Counted from the first letter of the stretch, positions 7,160 through 15,217 are shown. The stretch: DNA of 19,972 bases from Ruminococcaceae bacterium UBA6434 (GCA_002437245.1 DJOQ01000033.1:1-19972), one strand, 5' to 3'. Made by a program: numbers and translations. The notes: generated from the letters alone by a model not told the origin.

Positions 7160-8347
7160 ATGCCTGATTACACAAAGGAATTTACTACTATCCCTTACGG
7201 TCCGCTCGGTATCATCGCGCTTCCCGGCTGCGAAGAATTAGCCCAGAAAATCGACCGTTATCTCGTTAAATGGCGCGCTCAGAAACAGTCTGAGCACAAA
7301 AACAGTCTTTCTTTTGCGGGGTATGAGAGAGACACTTACATCATTGAGGCATCGTTCCCGAGATTCGGTTCGGGCGAAGGCAAGGGCTCGCTTCACGAGT
7401 CGGTTCGTGGCTACGACATTTTTATTGTATGCGATATGTTTAACTACGGCGTAACCTACAATATGTACGGCCATACAATTCCCATGAGCCCGGACGAGCA
7501 TTTTGCAAACCTTAAAAGAGCAATTTCCGCAATAGGCGGCAAGGCTCACAGAATAACCGTTATTATGCCCATGCTTTATGAGGGCAGGCAGCACAAGCGT
7601 TCGTCAAGAGAGTCTCTTGACTGTGCAATAGCTCTTCAGGAGCTTTGCAACAATATGGGCGTTGACAACATCATTACATTTGACGCCCACGACCCGAGAG
7701 TTCAGAATGCAATTCCGCTTAAAGGCTTCGAAAACGTACAGCCCGCTTACCAGATGATAAAGGCTCTTGTAAACAATGTTGAGGATTTGAATCTCGACAA
7801 AGAGCATATGACGGTCGTATCTCCCGATGAGGGCGGTATGTCACGCTGTATTTACTATTCTACTGTTCTCGGTCTTGACCTCGGTATGTTCTATAAGCGC
7901 CGCGACTATTCAAGGGTTGTCAACGGCAGAAACCCCATACTCCAGCACCAGTTCCTCGGCTCAAACATAGAGGGCAAGGATGTAATGGTTGTTGACGATA
8001 TGATTTCCTCCGGCGAATCAATGCTTGAGGTTGCCAAAAAATTAAAGGAACTCGGCGCAAAGCGTATCTTCATTTTCTCGGCGTTCGGTCTCTTCTGCGA
8101 GGGACTCGAAAGCTTTGACAAATCCTTTGCCGACGGCAACATAACAAAGGTATTCACGACAAACCTTGTTTACCGCACACCCGAGCTTTTACAGCGTGAA
8201 TGGTTCTGCGAAGTTGATATGTCGAAATATCTTTCATACATTATAGATACCCTCAACCACGATATGTCTGTCAGCAAGCTCTTAAATCCGGCTGACAGAA
8301 TTTACGCTCTCCTTGAGAAAAAGGGTTACAGAAAAACAGAAGAATAA
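7160..8347 (+). CDS. prs: Ribose-phosphate pyrophosphokinase (long Clostridia-type)
   Basis: This enzyme makes PRPP from ribose 5-phosphate and ATP, feeding purine, pyrimidine, NAD, histidine and tryptophan synthesis. The 395-residue protein is about 80 longer than canonical class I enzymes (about 315). The PRPP-binding loop is VMVVDDMISSGES (residues 275-287), the substrate motif VVSPDEGGMSR (219-229) and the KRR motif FYKRRDY (244-250). The catalytic flexible loop reads YEGRQHKRSSRES (140-152) in place of the usual YARQDRKxxxRE. The N-terminal ~80 residues are unlike class I enzymes. GGAGG lies 7 nt before the ATG. The gene is monocistronic, with its own promoter and a hairpin terminator. 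It could belong to a distinct subclass, but the active-site motifs make the reaction likely. Confidence 0.9.
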   Translation: MPDYTKEFTTIPYGPLGIIALPGCEELAQKIDRYLVKWRAQKQSEHKNSLSFAGYERDTYIIEASFPRFGSGEGKGSLHESVRGYDIFIVCDMFNYGVTYNMYGHTIPMSPDEHFANLKRAISAIGGKAHRITVIMPMLYEGRQHKRSSRESLDCAIALQELCNNMGVDNIITFDAHDPRVQNAIPLKGFENVQPAYQMIKALVNNVEDLNLDKEHMTVVSPDEGGMSRCIYYSTVLGLDLGMFYKRRDYSRVVNGRNPILQHQFLGSNIEGKDVMVVDDMISSGESMLEVAKKLKELGAKRIFIFSAFGLFCEGLESFDKSFADGNITKVFTTNLVYRTPELLQREWFCEVDMSKYLSYIIDTLNHDMSVSKLLNPADRIYALLEKKGYRKTEE

Positions 8348-8357
8348 AAATTGCGAT

Positions 8358-8665
8358 AAAACACGGCTGACTTTGGCTGAGTGTTTATAAGGCAGTTTTG
8401 CTTCAAAACAACATCTTTGCACAATAATGCGTTAAACCCATCGGATGAGCCCCGGCTTATCTGATGGGTTTGCCTTTTCTTGTATCAAAAATAATATCGT
8501 TTTGAAGTGCTACGCAGTTTCATAGCTATAAAAATTTTTTATGCCGAAGTCAAGAAACGAAGCAAGGCTGTCGCCTTGCGAGGCTTTTTGACAAAAGCAT
8601 AGGGGATTTTTATGCGAGAAACCAATACTTCCTTATAAACGCTCAGCCTTTGTAAGCCGTGTTTT
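8358..8665. mobile_element. MITE-like or structured intergenic element with 35-bp terminal inverted repeats
   Basis: Arms 8358-8392 and 8631-8665 are reverse complements at 30 of 35 positions (AAAACACGGCT at the outer end, GTTTATAAGG at the inner end). The 238-bp interior folds in two blocks. One is CTTCAAAAC (8401-8409) pairing with GTTTTGAAG (8499-8507), enclosing the hairpin at 8434-8471. The other is ATGC/GCAT, GTCAA/TTGAC and GCAAGGC-tgtc-GCCTTGC nested at 8541-8600. No protein is encoded. No target-site duplication is evident. Alternatives are a large structured RNA or a composite of two facing terminators with an inserted repeat. Most of the otherwise gene-free 8348-8781 stretch is this element plus the glnA terminator. 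Confidence 0.6.
8434..8480 (+). terminator. Intrinsic terminator of prs
   Basis: AAACCCATCGGAT (8434-8446) pairs with ATCTGATGGGTTT (8459-8471) with one G-U pair. The stem extends inward through GAGCC/GGCTT, for up to 17-18 bp. The tail GCCTTTTCTTG (8472-8482) is a modest U-rich stretch. It lies 87 nt after the prs stop, inside the terminal-inverted-repeat element. Confidence 0.65.
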
Positions 8666-8715
8666 TTTCTGCGTCGGCAAAGGAAATTGCGGATATATAA
8701 TTTCGGCACCTTGTT

Positions 8716-8758
8716 AAAAAAAATGGAAAAGGGAACGGCAAAATGCCGTTCCCTTTTC
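8716..8758 (-). terminator. Intrinsic terminator of glnA
   Basis: A perfect 15-bp stem (8726-8740 with 8744-8758, GGGAACGGCA/TGCCGTTCCC at its core) with a 3-nt loop is followed on the minus strand by eight U residues (8716-8723). It begins 23 nt after the glnA stop. This is a textbook terminator. Confidence 0.92.
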
Positions 8759-8781
8759 GCAGGAGAAAAAATGAGGTATTA

Positions 8782-10104
8782 TCAATATTTGGTCAAATAT
8801 CTGTTTGTTTCCCAGTTGCTTACGCTGGTACGATACTCATCCCACTCACGGAGTTTACCCTCAACATACTTTTCATAGACGTGGTCGCCGAGCGTCTCTT
8901 TTATAAACGGATCTGCCTGAAATTCCTTCATGGCGTCCTCAAGAGTGCCGGGAAGATAATCTATGCCGTCTGCGGCAAGCTCGTCTGCGGACATTTCAAA
9001 GATATTCTTTGTGGTGTTCTGCGGAGGAGTGAGGTTGTTTTTGATACCGTCAAGACCTGCTGCAAGGCAAAGAGCCATTTCAAGATAGGGGTTGCATGAC
9101 GGGTCGGGAGAACGGAGCTCAATTCTGGTGCCCTTTCCGCGAGCTGCGGGAACACGGATAAGCGAGGAACGGTTTGAAGCCGACCAAGCTATATATACGG
9201 GAGCTTCATATCCGGGAACAAGTCTCTTGTAAGAGTTAACAAGCGGATTTGCTATGGCGGTAATGCCCTTTATGTGCTTTAATACGCCGGCTATGAAGTG
9301 AAGAGCGGTCTCGGAAAGTCCGAGCTCTGCGTCTTTATCATAGAAAGCATTTTTACCGTCTTTCATAAGCGACATATTGGTGTGCATACCCGAGCCGTTT
9401 ATACCGAATACGGGCTTCGGCATAAATGTTGCGTGCAGACCGTGGCGGCGTGCATAAGTCTTTACCACGTGTTTAAAGGTCATAACGTTGTCTGCGGTCT
9501 TGAGAACTTCGTCAAAACGGAAGTCTATCTCATGCTGACCCTCGGCAACCTCGTGGTGAGAAGCCTCTATTTCAAATCCCATGCTCTCAAGCGCAAGGCA
9601 GATGTCTCTTCTGCACTGCTCGCCCTGATCAGCGGGACCCATATCAAAGTAGCCTGCAACGTCGCCTGTTTTTGTGGTGGGATTTCCGTCCTCATCGAGC
9701 TGGAAGAGGAAGAATTCGCACTCGGGGCCTACGTTGAATGTATAACCCATATCGGCAGCCTCTTTAACTACCTTTTTAAGAACGTTTCTCGGATCGCCGA
9801 GGAACGGGGTTGTGCCGTCCGCGCAATAAACGTCGCAGATAAGGCGCGCCACTCTGTCTTTCCAAGGGAGTATAACGAACGAATCGTAATCCGGTCTTAA
9901 ATACATATCGGATTCATTGATTCTTACGAAGCCCTCTATTGAAGAGCCGTCGAACATACACTCGTTGTCGAGAGCTTTTTCGAGCTGACTTGAGGTAATT
10001 GCAACATTTTTAAGCTGACCGAAAATATCGGTGAACTGAAGTCTTATAAACTTAACGTCTTTTTCTTTTGCGATGCGAAGTACATCTTCTTTTGTGTAAC
10101 CCAT
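8782..10104 (-). CDS. glnA: Glutamine synthetase, type I (GSI-alpha)
   Basis: This cytoplasmic dodecameric enzyme joins ammonium to glutamate using ATP, the main ammonium-assimilation step. The 440-residue length and lack of the adenylylation-loop insert fit the GSI-alpha class of Firmicutes. Visible motifs are MFDGSSIEGF (50-59), ECEFFLF (128-134), HHEVAEGQHE (183-192), the ATP-site segment FGINGSGMHTNMS (233-245), NRSSLIRVP (311-319) and RIELRSPDPS (327-336). R61 and E300 match residues that govern feedback inhibition in the Bacillus enzyme. The C terminus SVSNWETNRYLTKY is typical. AAAGGAG precedes the ATG. The gene stands alone, with its own near-consensus promoter, a leader hairpin and a strong terminator. 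Confidence 0.97.
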   Translation of the reverse strand: MGYTKEDVLRIAKEKDVKFIRLQFTDIFGQLKNVAITSSQLEKALDNECMFDGSSIEGFVRINESDMYLRPDYDSFVILPWKDRVARLICDVYCADGTTPFLGDPRNVLKKVVKEAADMGYTFNVGPECEFFLFQLDEDGNPTTKTGDVAGYFDMGPADQGEQCRRDICLALESMGFEIEASHHEVAEGQHEIDFRFDEVLKTADNVMTFKHVVKTYARRHGLHATFMPKPVFGINGSGMHTNMSLMKDGKNAFYDKDAELGLSETALHFIAGVLKHIKGITAIANPLVNSYKRLVPGYEAPVYIAWSASNRSSLIRVPAARGKGTRIELRSPDPSCNPYLEMALCLAAGLDGIKNNLTPPQNTTKNIFEMSADELAADGIDYLPGTLEDAMKEFQADPFIKETLGDHVYEKYVEGKLREWDEYRTSVSNWETNRYLTKY

Positions 10105-10126
10105 TTTTCATTCTCCTTTCAGATAT

Positions 10127-10166
10127 AAAAAAAGGGCAGCGAGATCTTTTAAAAGACCTCGTTGCC
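10127..10166 (-). terminator. Terminator-like hairpin in the glnA leader (possible attenuator)
   Basis: On the minus strand GGCAACGAGGTCTTTT (10166-10151) pairs with AAAAGATCTCGCTGCC (10150-10135), a stem of about 14 bp with a small loop, followed by seven U residues (10133-10127). It lies between the glnA promoter and the glnA ribosome binding site, beginning only about 10 nt after the predicted start. As drawn it would stop transcription before glnA unless read-through is controlled. No competing antiterminator hairpin, T-box motif or known riboswitch is evident. Confidence 0.6.
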
Positions 10167-10182
10167 TTTCATTTATGCATTC

Positions 10183-10210
10183 ATTATATCACCGACAAAG
10201 CTTTTGTCAA
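10183..10210 (-). promoter_or_regulatory. Strong promoter of glnA
   Basis: On the minus strand perfect TTGACA (10205-10210) and TATAAT (10183-10188) boxes are 16 bp apart, with an extended -10 (TGA before TATAAT). A small dyad, GACAAA-AGC-TTTGTC, overlaps the -35 box and could be an operator. The predicted start is near 10176, giving a leader of about 72 nt. Confidence 0.85.
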
Positions 10211-10273
10211 TGCAAAAACGTTCAAAAAACGGGTTTTTGTAACATTAAACAAAAGAGAACGAAAAGCCCACAC

Positions 10274-10311
10274 GTTTATAAGGCAATTTTGCTTTAAAAT
10301 AACATATTTGC
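10274..10311. repeat. Partial copy of the left end of the 8358-8665 element
   Basis: This 38-nt stretch matches 8383-8420 at 34 of 38 positions. Both begin GTTTATAAGGCA. The substitutions respect the small hairpin: GTTTT-gcttc-AAAAC in one copy becomes ATTTT-gcttt-AAAAT here, a compensating pair change. AAGGCAA/TTGCCTT closes a further 7-bp stem in this copy. It lies 26 nt beyond the polC stop. The rest of 10211-10336 shows no gene. Confidence 0.7.
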
Positions 10312-10336
10312 CTTTTGGGCGCGTCATACCGAAGAG

Positions 10337-13300
10337 TTAAAACAGCGATAACTGCGCCGTTTTCGGAATGTCGCCGAACGCGCCGACGTTTTCGAGCATT
10401 TCTATGGTGGATTTGCCCGCTCCCGCACGGCGTGCAAAATCGTCAATCGATATAAACTTGCCCTCGCCGTCGTTTCTCGCCTCGGCAAGCGGTATGGCGG
10501 CACTCTCGCCTATGCCCGACAGCGCACCGAACGGCATTCTGATTTTGCCGTCCTCTATTACATACCTTGTCGCCTCGGATTTATATATATCGACGGGCAG
10601 CAGCTCTATGCCCCTTGCCATCATCTCGTTTACCACCTGCAAAGCGGTATACTGCTCTTTATCTTTGGCGGTGGCGGATTTGGTTTTTACTTTATTGTCG
10701 ATTTCCGCCATACGCTCTTTGACGGCGTCTCTGCCCTTTATTGCCACCGCAGCGTCGACTCCGTCTCCGCGAACGGTGAGAAATGCCGTATAGTATTCGA
10801 GCGGCTTGTATATTTTATACCAGCCGAGCCTCAGCGCGGCAATTACGTAAGCCGCGGCGTGGGCTTTAGGGAACATATACTTTATCTTGCGGCACGAATC
10901 CATATACCACTGCGGCACGTTGTGCTCGCGCATGGCTTCTTCGGCACCCTCGGGGAAGCCTTTTTTCGCTACTATACCCTTTCTCGTTTTCTCCATTATG
11001 TTAAACGCCATGCTCGGGTCAAGCCCTGCGTGCATAAGGTAAATCATAATGCTGTCACGCGTTCCGATAACCGAAGAAATGGTGCATATGCCGTCCTTTA
11101 TAAGGTCCTGTGCGTTGCCGTTCCAAACGTCCGTACCGTGTGAAAGTCCCGAAATCTGCAAAAGGTCGGCAAAGGTCTTGGGCTGTGCCTCCAAAAGCAT
11201 CTGGCAGACGAACGAAGTACCCATTTCGGGGATAGACAGAGTACCCGTTTTCCAGTCTATATCCTCGGGCGTTACGCCGAGCGGTTCGGGCGAAGTACAG
11301 AGCTTTATAATCTGTGGGTCGCATATATCTATGTCGGTTACATTTATACCCGTCATATCTTCGAGGTGTTTGTCGAGCGTTGGAACATCGTGGCCGAGCT
11401 CGTCAAGCTTCAATATGGTATCGTGCATCGAGCGGAAGTCGAAGTGCGTTGTCTCCATATCGCTCTCGGTATCGTCGGCAGGGTACTGAATGGGCGTAAA
11501 GTCGTACACATCGTATTCATTAGGTACAACGACCATTCCGCCGGGGTGCTGACCCGTGGTTCTCTTAACTCCCGTACAGCCGCGCGCCAAACGCTCTATC
11601 TCGGCTTTGTTCGCGTGAATATTTCTCTCTTCAAGATATTTTAAAACATAGCCGTAGGCGGTCTTGTCGGCGACCGAAGCTATTGTACCCGCCTTAAATA
11701 CGTGCGTTTTGCCGAAGAGCTCCTCCGTGTATCTGTGCGCCTTGCCCTGATATTCGCCGGAGAAGTTAAGGTCGATATCGGGCGCCTTGTCGCCGTGGAA
11801 GCCGAGGAAGGTTTCAAACGGTATTTCGTGCCCGTCCCTTATCATCTGCGCGCCGCAATGCGGACATTTTTTCGGCGGCATATCAAATCCGGAGCCGTAC
11901 TCGCCCTTTGTGTAAAATTCGGAGTAACGGCACTCCGGGCACCTGTAATGAGGCGGCAGCGGATTTACCTCCGAAATACCTGCCATAGAGGCGACGAACG
12001 ACGAGCCGACCGAACCTCTCGAACCTACATGGTAACCGTGATCCTCGGAATCCCATACAAGCTTTTGGGCTATTATGTAAAGTACGGCAAATCCGTTTTT
12101 GATTATGGAATCAAGCTCGCGGTTAAGTCGGCTCTCGACGATTTCGGGAACCTTGCCCTCAAATTCATACCACTTTTTCGCCTTGGTCCAGCAAATGTCT
12201 CTGAGCTGTTCCTCGGCGCCGTCTATGGAGGGCTGGAAAGTGCCTATCGGGAACGGGCGTACCACGTCTATCATATCGGCTATCTTGTTGGGATTTTCTA
12301 TGACTATTTCGTGCGCGGTCTCCTCGCCGAGGTATGAGAACTCATTGAGCATTTCCTCGGTTGTTCTGAAATAGAGCGGAGCCTGCTTGTCGGCGTCGGT
12401 AAAGCCCTGCGCCGCCATAAGAATGGCGCGGTATTTTGCGTCCTCGGGGTCTATAAAGTGAACGTCGCAGGTGGCAACCACGGGCTTACCGAGCTTATCG
12501 GCAACAGCTATAACCTTGCGGTTGACATTTTCTATATCTTCGATACAGGTTATCTTGTCGAATTCCTTGTTTTTGTCGGGATTTTTCGCCGATGGGTCGG
12601 AGTGGGCGTCTATCATAAAGCGGTTATTCCCGACGGGCTGAATTTCGAGATAGTCGTAAAACGACGCTATCTCCATAATCTCCTGTTCGGGGCGCTCCTC
12701 AAGTATGGCGCGGTAAAGCTCGCCCGCCTCGCACGCCGAGCCGATAATCAGTCCCTCGCGGTGCTTCATTATTTCGCTCTTGGGCATTCTCGGCTTTTTG
12801 TAGAAGTAGTCGATATTCGACTTTGAAATCAGCTTGTAGAGATTTTTAAGTCCTACATGATTTTTGACAAGGATTATCTGGTGATATGAACGAAGCTCTT
12901 TGTAAGTCTTGTCCGGCTCTTTGATGTCGTCTATAAAATAATCCTCAATGCCGTAAATGATTTTGATTTTGCCTGCGGCGGCATTACACGCCTCGGGGTA
13001 CCCCTGAACGCAGCCGTGGTCGGTTATGGCTATTGCCTTGTGCCCCCACTTTATGGCGCGCTCCACAAGCTTTGAGGGCGGAGTCATACCGTCCATCTGC
13101 GACATATTTGTATGCAGATGAAGCTCAACGCGCTTTTCGGGATAATTATCCTCTTTTTCTATCATTTGAACGGTGCTTATGCACTTCGGTTTTATTGTGT
13201 ATTCGCCGCGGTACGTGTCAAATTCGACTTCGCCGAACATAAGTATGTGCGCTCCGTCTTTAAGCTTTGACAGCAGCTCGTCGCAGTGCTCAACCTTCGG

Positions 13301-14146
13301 GAGCATAACGGCGGAAAACGAATTTGTATTGTCGGTTATATTAAATGTAACTACCTTGACCTTGCCTTTTTTTGTGTCTTTGACTTCAATGCCGAAAACC
13401 TCGCCGTAAATCGTAACGGGCGTCGTGTCGCCCTCTTCGGGCAGAGTGATTTCGTCTATCCTTATGGGCTGACTTCTGATGACGTTGCCGAAAATCGGCT
13501 TTACGCTCTCAAGATAATACGGTATACCGTCCTTTACGATGTGCTCGCGCGGAGGTTCGTCTTCTTTTACCGGGTCAAAGCTGCGCGAAGAGCCGCTCTT
13601 GACGGGAGATGCTTTGGGCGCCATACTGTCAATTTTTTTCTGCACCGCGGAAATATCTTCGCCTGCGTCGTAGCCGTCGCTCTGAGTGAAAGAAATATCC
13701 TGCGTTACTCCGAAACGCTCCCTGAGCATTTTTGATATGAGATTTTGCGCGCCGACATCTTCGAGAATCTGTTTGCCGCCGTGCATAAGCTCGATTTCCG
13801 TTTTTCCGTCGGAGAAATTATATTTGCAGTCGGCAAAAAAGCCGTTTGCCATGGGCACGTTTCTCTTTGCCCACTCGCTTATCTCACCCGAATATTTCTC
13901 CGAAAAAAGCGACGAAGAAAAGACCGGCATCGTTTTAACCGCACCGAGTCCGAGTCTTTCTTTTATTATTGCATTTATTTTATCAAGTGTTTTCTCGGAT
14001 ACAAGACGCGGAAAGCGCACTTTAAGGTACAGCTTTCTTTCGGCAGGGTCGGCGCTCATATCAATTATATCGGCGCCGCCGAGAACCGCGTCCAAATCCG
14101 AGAAATCGTTTCTGTATTCTATAAACAGGTCATAAAAGCTTGTCAT
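10337..14146 (-). CDS. polC: DNA polymerase III PolC-type, lacking the 3'-5' exonuclease insert
   Basis: This is the replicative DNA polymerase of low-GC Gram-positives. In order: an N-terminal region (1 to about 200), an OB fold (about 240-325), a PHP domain (339 to about 580), palm, thumb and fingers with a zinc knuckle (C736, C739, C761, C764), catalytic aspartates D790 and D792 in PDIDLNFSGEYQ with D903 as the likely third, the GCTGVKRTTGQHPGG segment (857-870), the MFPKAHAAAY segment (1091-1100), and a C-terminal clamp-binding QLSLF. At 1269 residues it is about 170 short of typical PolC. The DEDD exonuclease normally inserted in the PHP domain is absent: sequence runs from YGIED (398-402) to YHQIILVKN (421-429) with no gap in frame. 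It starts 18 nt after ispG, in the same operon. Confidence 0.97.
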   Translation of the reverse strand: MTSFYDLFIEYRNDFSDLDAVLGGADIIDMSADPAERKLYLKVRFPRLVSEKTLDKINAIIKERLGLGAVKTMPVFSSSLFSEKYSGEISEWAKRNVPMANGFFADCKYNFSDGKTEIELMHGGKQILEDVGAQNLISKMLRERFGVTQDISFTQSDGYDAGEDISAVQKKIDSMAPKASPVKSGSSRSFDPVKEDEPPREHIVKDGIPYYLESVKPIFGNVIRSQPIRIDEITLPEEGDTTPVTIYGEVFGIEVKDTKKGKVKVVTFNITDNTNSFSAVMLPKVEHCDELLSKLKDGAHILMFGEVEFDTYRGEYTIKPKCISTVQMIEKEDNYPEKRVELHLHTNMSQMDGMTPPSKLVERAIKWGHKAIAITDHGCVQGYPEACNAAAGKIKIIYGIEDYFIDDIKEPDKTYKELRSYHQIILVKNHVGLKNLYKLISKSNIDYFYKKPRMPKSEIMKHREGLIIGSACEAGELYRAILEERPEQEIMEIASFYDYLEIQPVGNNRFMIDAHSDPSAKNPDKNKEFDKITCIEDIENVNRKVIAVADKLGKPVVATCDVHFIDPEDAKYRAILMAAQGFTDADKQAPLYFRTTEEMLNEFSYLGEETAHEIVIENPNKIADMIDVVRPFPIGTFQPSIDGAEEQLRDICWTKAKKWYEFEGKVPEIVESRLNRELDSIIKNGFAVLYIIAQKLVWDSEDHGYHVGSRGSVGSSFVASMAGISEVNPLPPHYRCPECRYSEFYTKGEYGSGFDMPPKKCPHCGAQMIRDGHEIPFETFLGFHGDKAPDIDLNFSGEYQGKAHRYTEELFGKTHVFKAGTIASVADKTAYGYVLKYLEERNIHANKAEIERLARGCTGVKRTTGQHPGGMVVVPNEYDVYDFTPIQYPADDTESDMETTHFDFRSMHDTILKLDELGHDVPTLDKHLEDMTGINVTDIDICDPQIIKLCTSPEPLGVTPEDIDWKTGTLSIPEMGTSFVCQMLLEAQPKTFADLLQISGLSHGTDVWNGNAQDLIKDGICTISSVIGTRDSIMIYLMHAGLDPSMAFNIMEKTRKGIVAKKGFPEGAEEAMREHNVPQWYMDSCRKIKYMFPKAHAAAYVIAALRLGWYKIYKPLEYYTAFLTVRGDGVDAAVAIKGRDAVKERMAEIDNKVKTKSATAKDKEQYTALQVVNEMMARGIELLPVDIYKSEATRYVIEDGKIRMPFGALSGIGESAAIPLAEARNDGEGKFISIDDFARRAGAGKSTIEMLENVGAFGDIPKTAQLSLF

Positions 14147-14164
14147 TTGCCGTCTCTTTCACAA

Positions 14165-15217
14165 TCACAATTTTTCTATTTCTTTAAGAAGTTCCGGAAC
14201 TATTTCGTCCTCGCTTACTTTTTTGAGTATTTTGCCGTGCTTGAATATCATACCGCAGCCGTCGCCGCCGGCTACGCCTATATCGGCTTCTTTGGCTTCG
14301 CCGGGGCCGTTTACGACGCACCCCATAACAGCCACCTTTATAGGCTTACGGCAGCTTCTTAAGGCGTTTTCGATTTTTTCGGCGAGAGAAATCAGGTCGA
14401 TTTTTGTTCTGCCGCAAGTCGGGCACGACACTATTTGCGGACAATCTTTTTTTATGTCAACCGCCTTTAATATATCAAAGCCTGCCGAAACCTCCTCTAT
14501 GGGGTCAGCCGTAAGAGAAACGCGTATGGTATCGCCTATGCCGTCCATTAAAAGCGAGCCTATCCCTGCCGCGGATTTAATAATACCCATACGGCGCGTG
14601 CCTGCCTCGGTTACGCCGAGATGCAGCGGATAATCGCACATAGTCGCAATTTTTCTGTATGCCGAGACCATAGTGGGCACGTCGGAGGATTTTATTGAGA
14701 TAACTATATCGTGGAAATCGAATTTTTCGAGAAGTCCCGCGTGGTAAAGCGCGCTCTCGCAAAGTGCGTCGGGCGTTGGAGCACCGTATTTCGCGAGAAT
14801 ATCCTTTTCGAGCGAACCCGAATTTACGCCTATCCTTATGGGTATGTTTTTTGCACGGCAGGCGTCGGCAACCGCTTTAACGCGATCGTCGGAGCCTATG
14901 TTGCCGGGATTTATTCTTATTTTGTCGGCACCTGCCGCAACGCTCTCAAGCGCGCAGCGATAGTCGAAATGTATGTCCGCAACCACGGGGATTGAGACAT
15001 TCTCTTTAACGGCTGCCAAGGTCTTTACCGCCTCTTTATTTGGAACCGTGAGACGGATAATCTCACAGCCGGCTTTTTGCAGCTCCAGTGCCTGCTTAAC
15101 ATTGCCCTCGGCGTCTTCGGCAGGGACATTTAACATCGACTGAACGGGTATATGATTGTTTCCGCCTATTTTTACATTACCTGCCGTTACAACGCGGCTC
15201 TTTCGTCTTTCGAGCAT
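14165..15217 (-). CDS. ispG: 4-hydroxy-3-methylbut-2-enyl diphosphate synthase (IspG/GcpE)
   Basis: This iron-sulfur enzyme converts methylerythritol cyclodiphosphate to HMBPP, the penultimate step of the MEP isoprenoid pathway. The 350-residue protein has the N-terminal TIM-barrel (IPVVADIHFDYR, DKIRINPGNIG, LGVTEAG) and the C-terminal cluster domain with C265 and C268 in SCPTCGRT, C300 in MGCVVNGPGEA, and E307 as fourth ligand. The ATG at 15217 is chosen over the frame start at 15244 because GGAGG precedes it by 9 nt. It is followed 18 nt later by polC. Upstream of it are about 560 bp of repeats separating it from rseP, so it either depends on read-through or has a promoter I could not identify there. 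Confidence 0.96.
   Translation of the reverse strand: MLERRKSRVVTAGNVKIGGNNHIPVQSMLNVPAEDAEGNVKQALELQKAGCEIIRLTVPNKEAVKTLAAVKENVSIPVVADIHFDYRCALESVAAGADKIRINPGNIGSDDRVKAVADACRAKNIPIRIGVNSGSLEKDILAKYGAPTPDALCESALYHAGLLEKFDFHDIVISIKSSDVPTMVSAYRKIATMCDYPLHLGVTEAGTRRMGIIKSAAGIGSLLMDGIGDTIRVSLTADPIEEVSAGFDILKAVDIKKDCPQIVSCPTCGRTKIDLISLAEKIENALRSCRKPIKVAVMGCVVNGPGEAKEADIGVAGGDGCGMIFKHGKILKKVSEDEIVPELLKEIEKL

Noticed and set aside
8521..8625. tRNA-like or small RNA gene in the nested hairpin block
   Set aside because: There is no T-loop GTTCRA, no CCA end and no dedicated promoter; the pairing is better explained as part of the inverted-repeat element.
9298..9900. 200-residue open frame on the plus strand
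   Set aside because: It is antisense to glnA, which is well supported.
10105..10180. T-box or known riboswitch in the glnA leader
   Set aside because: There is no T-box sequence (AGGGTGGNACCGCG) and the leader before the hairpin is too short for a known aptamer.
11702..12337. 211-residue open frame on the plus strand
   Set aside because: It is antisense to the conserved polymerase core of polC.
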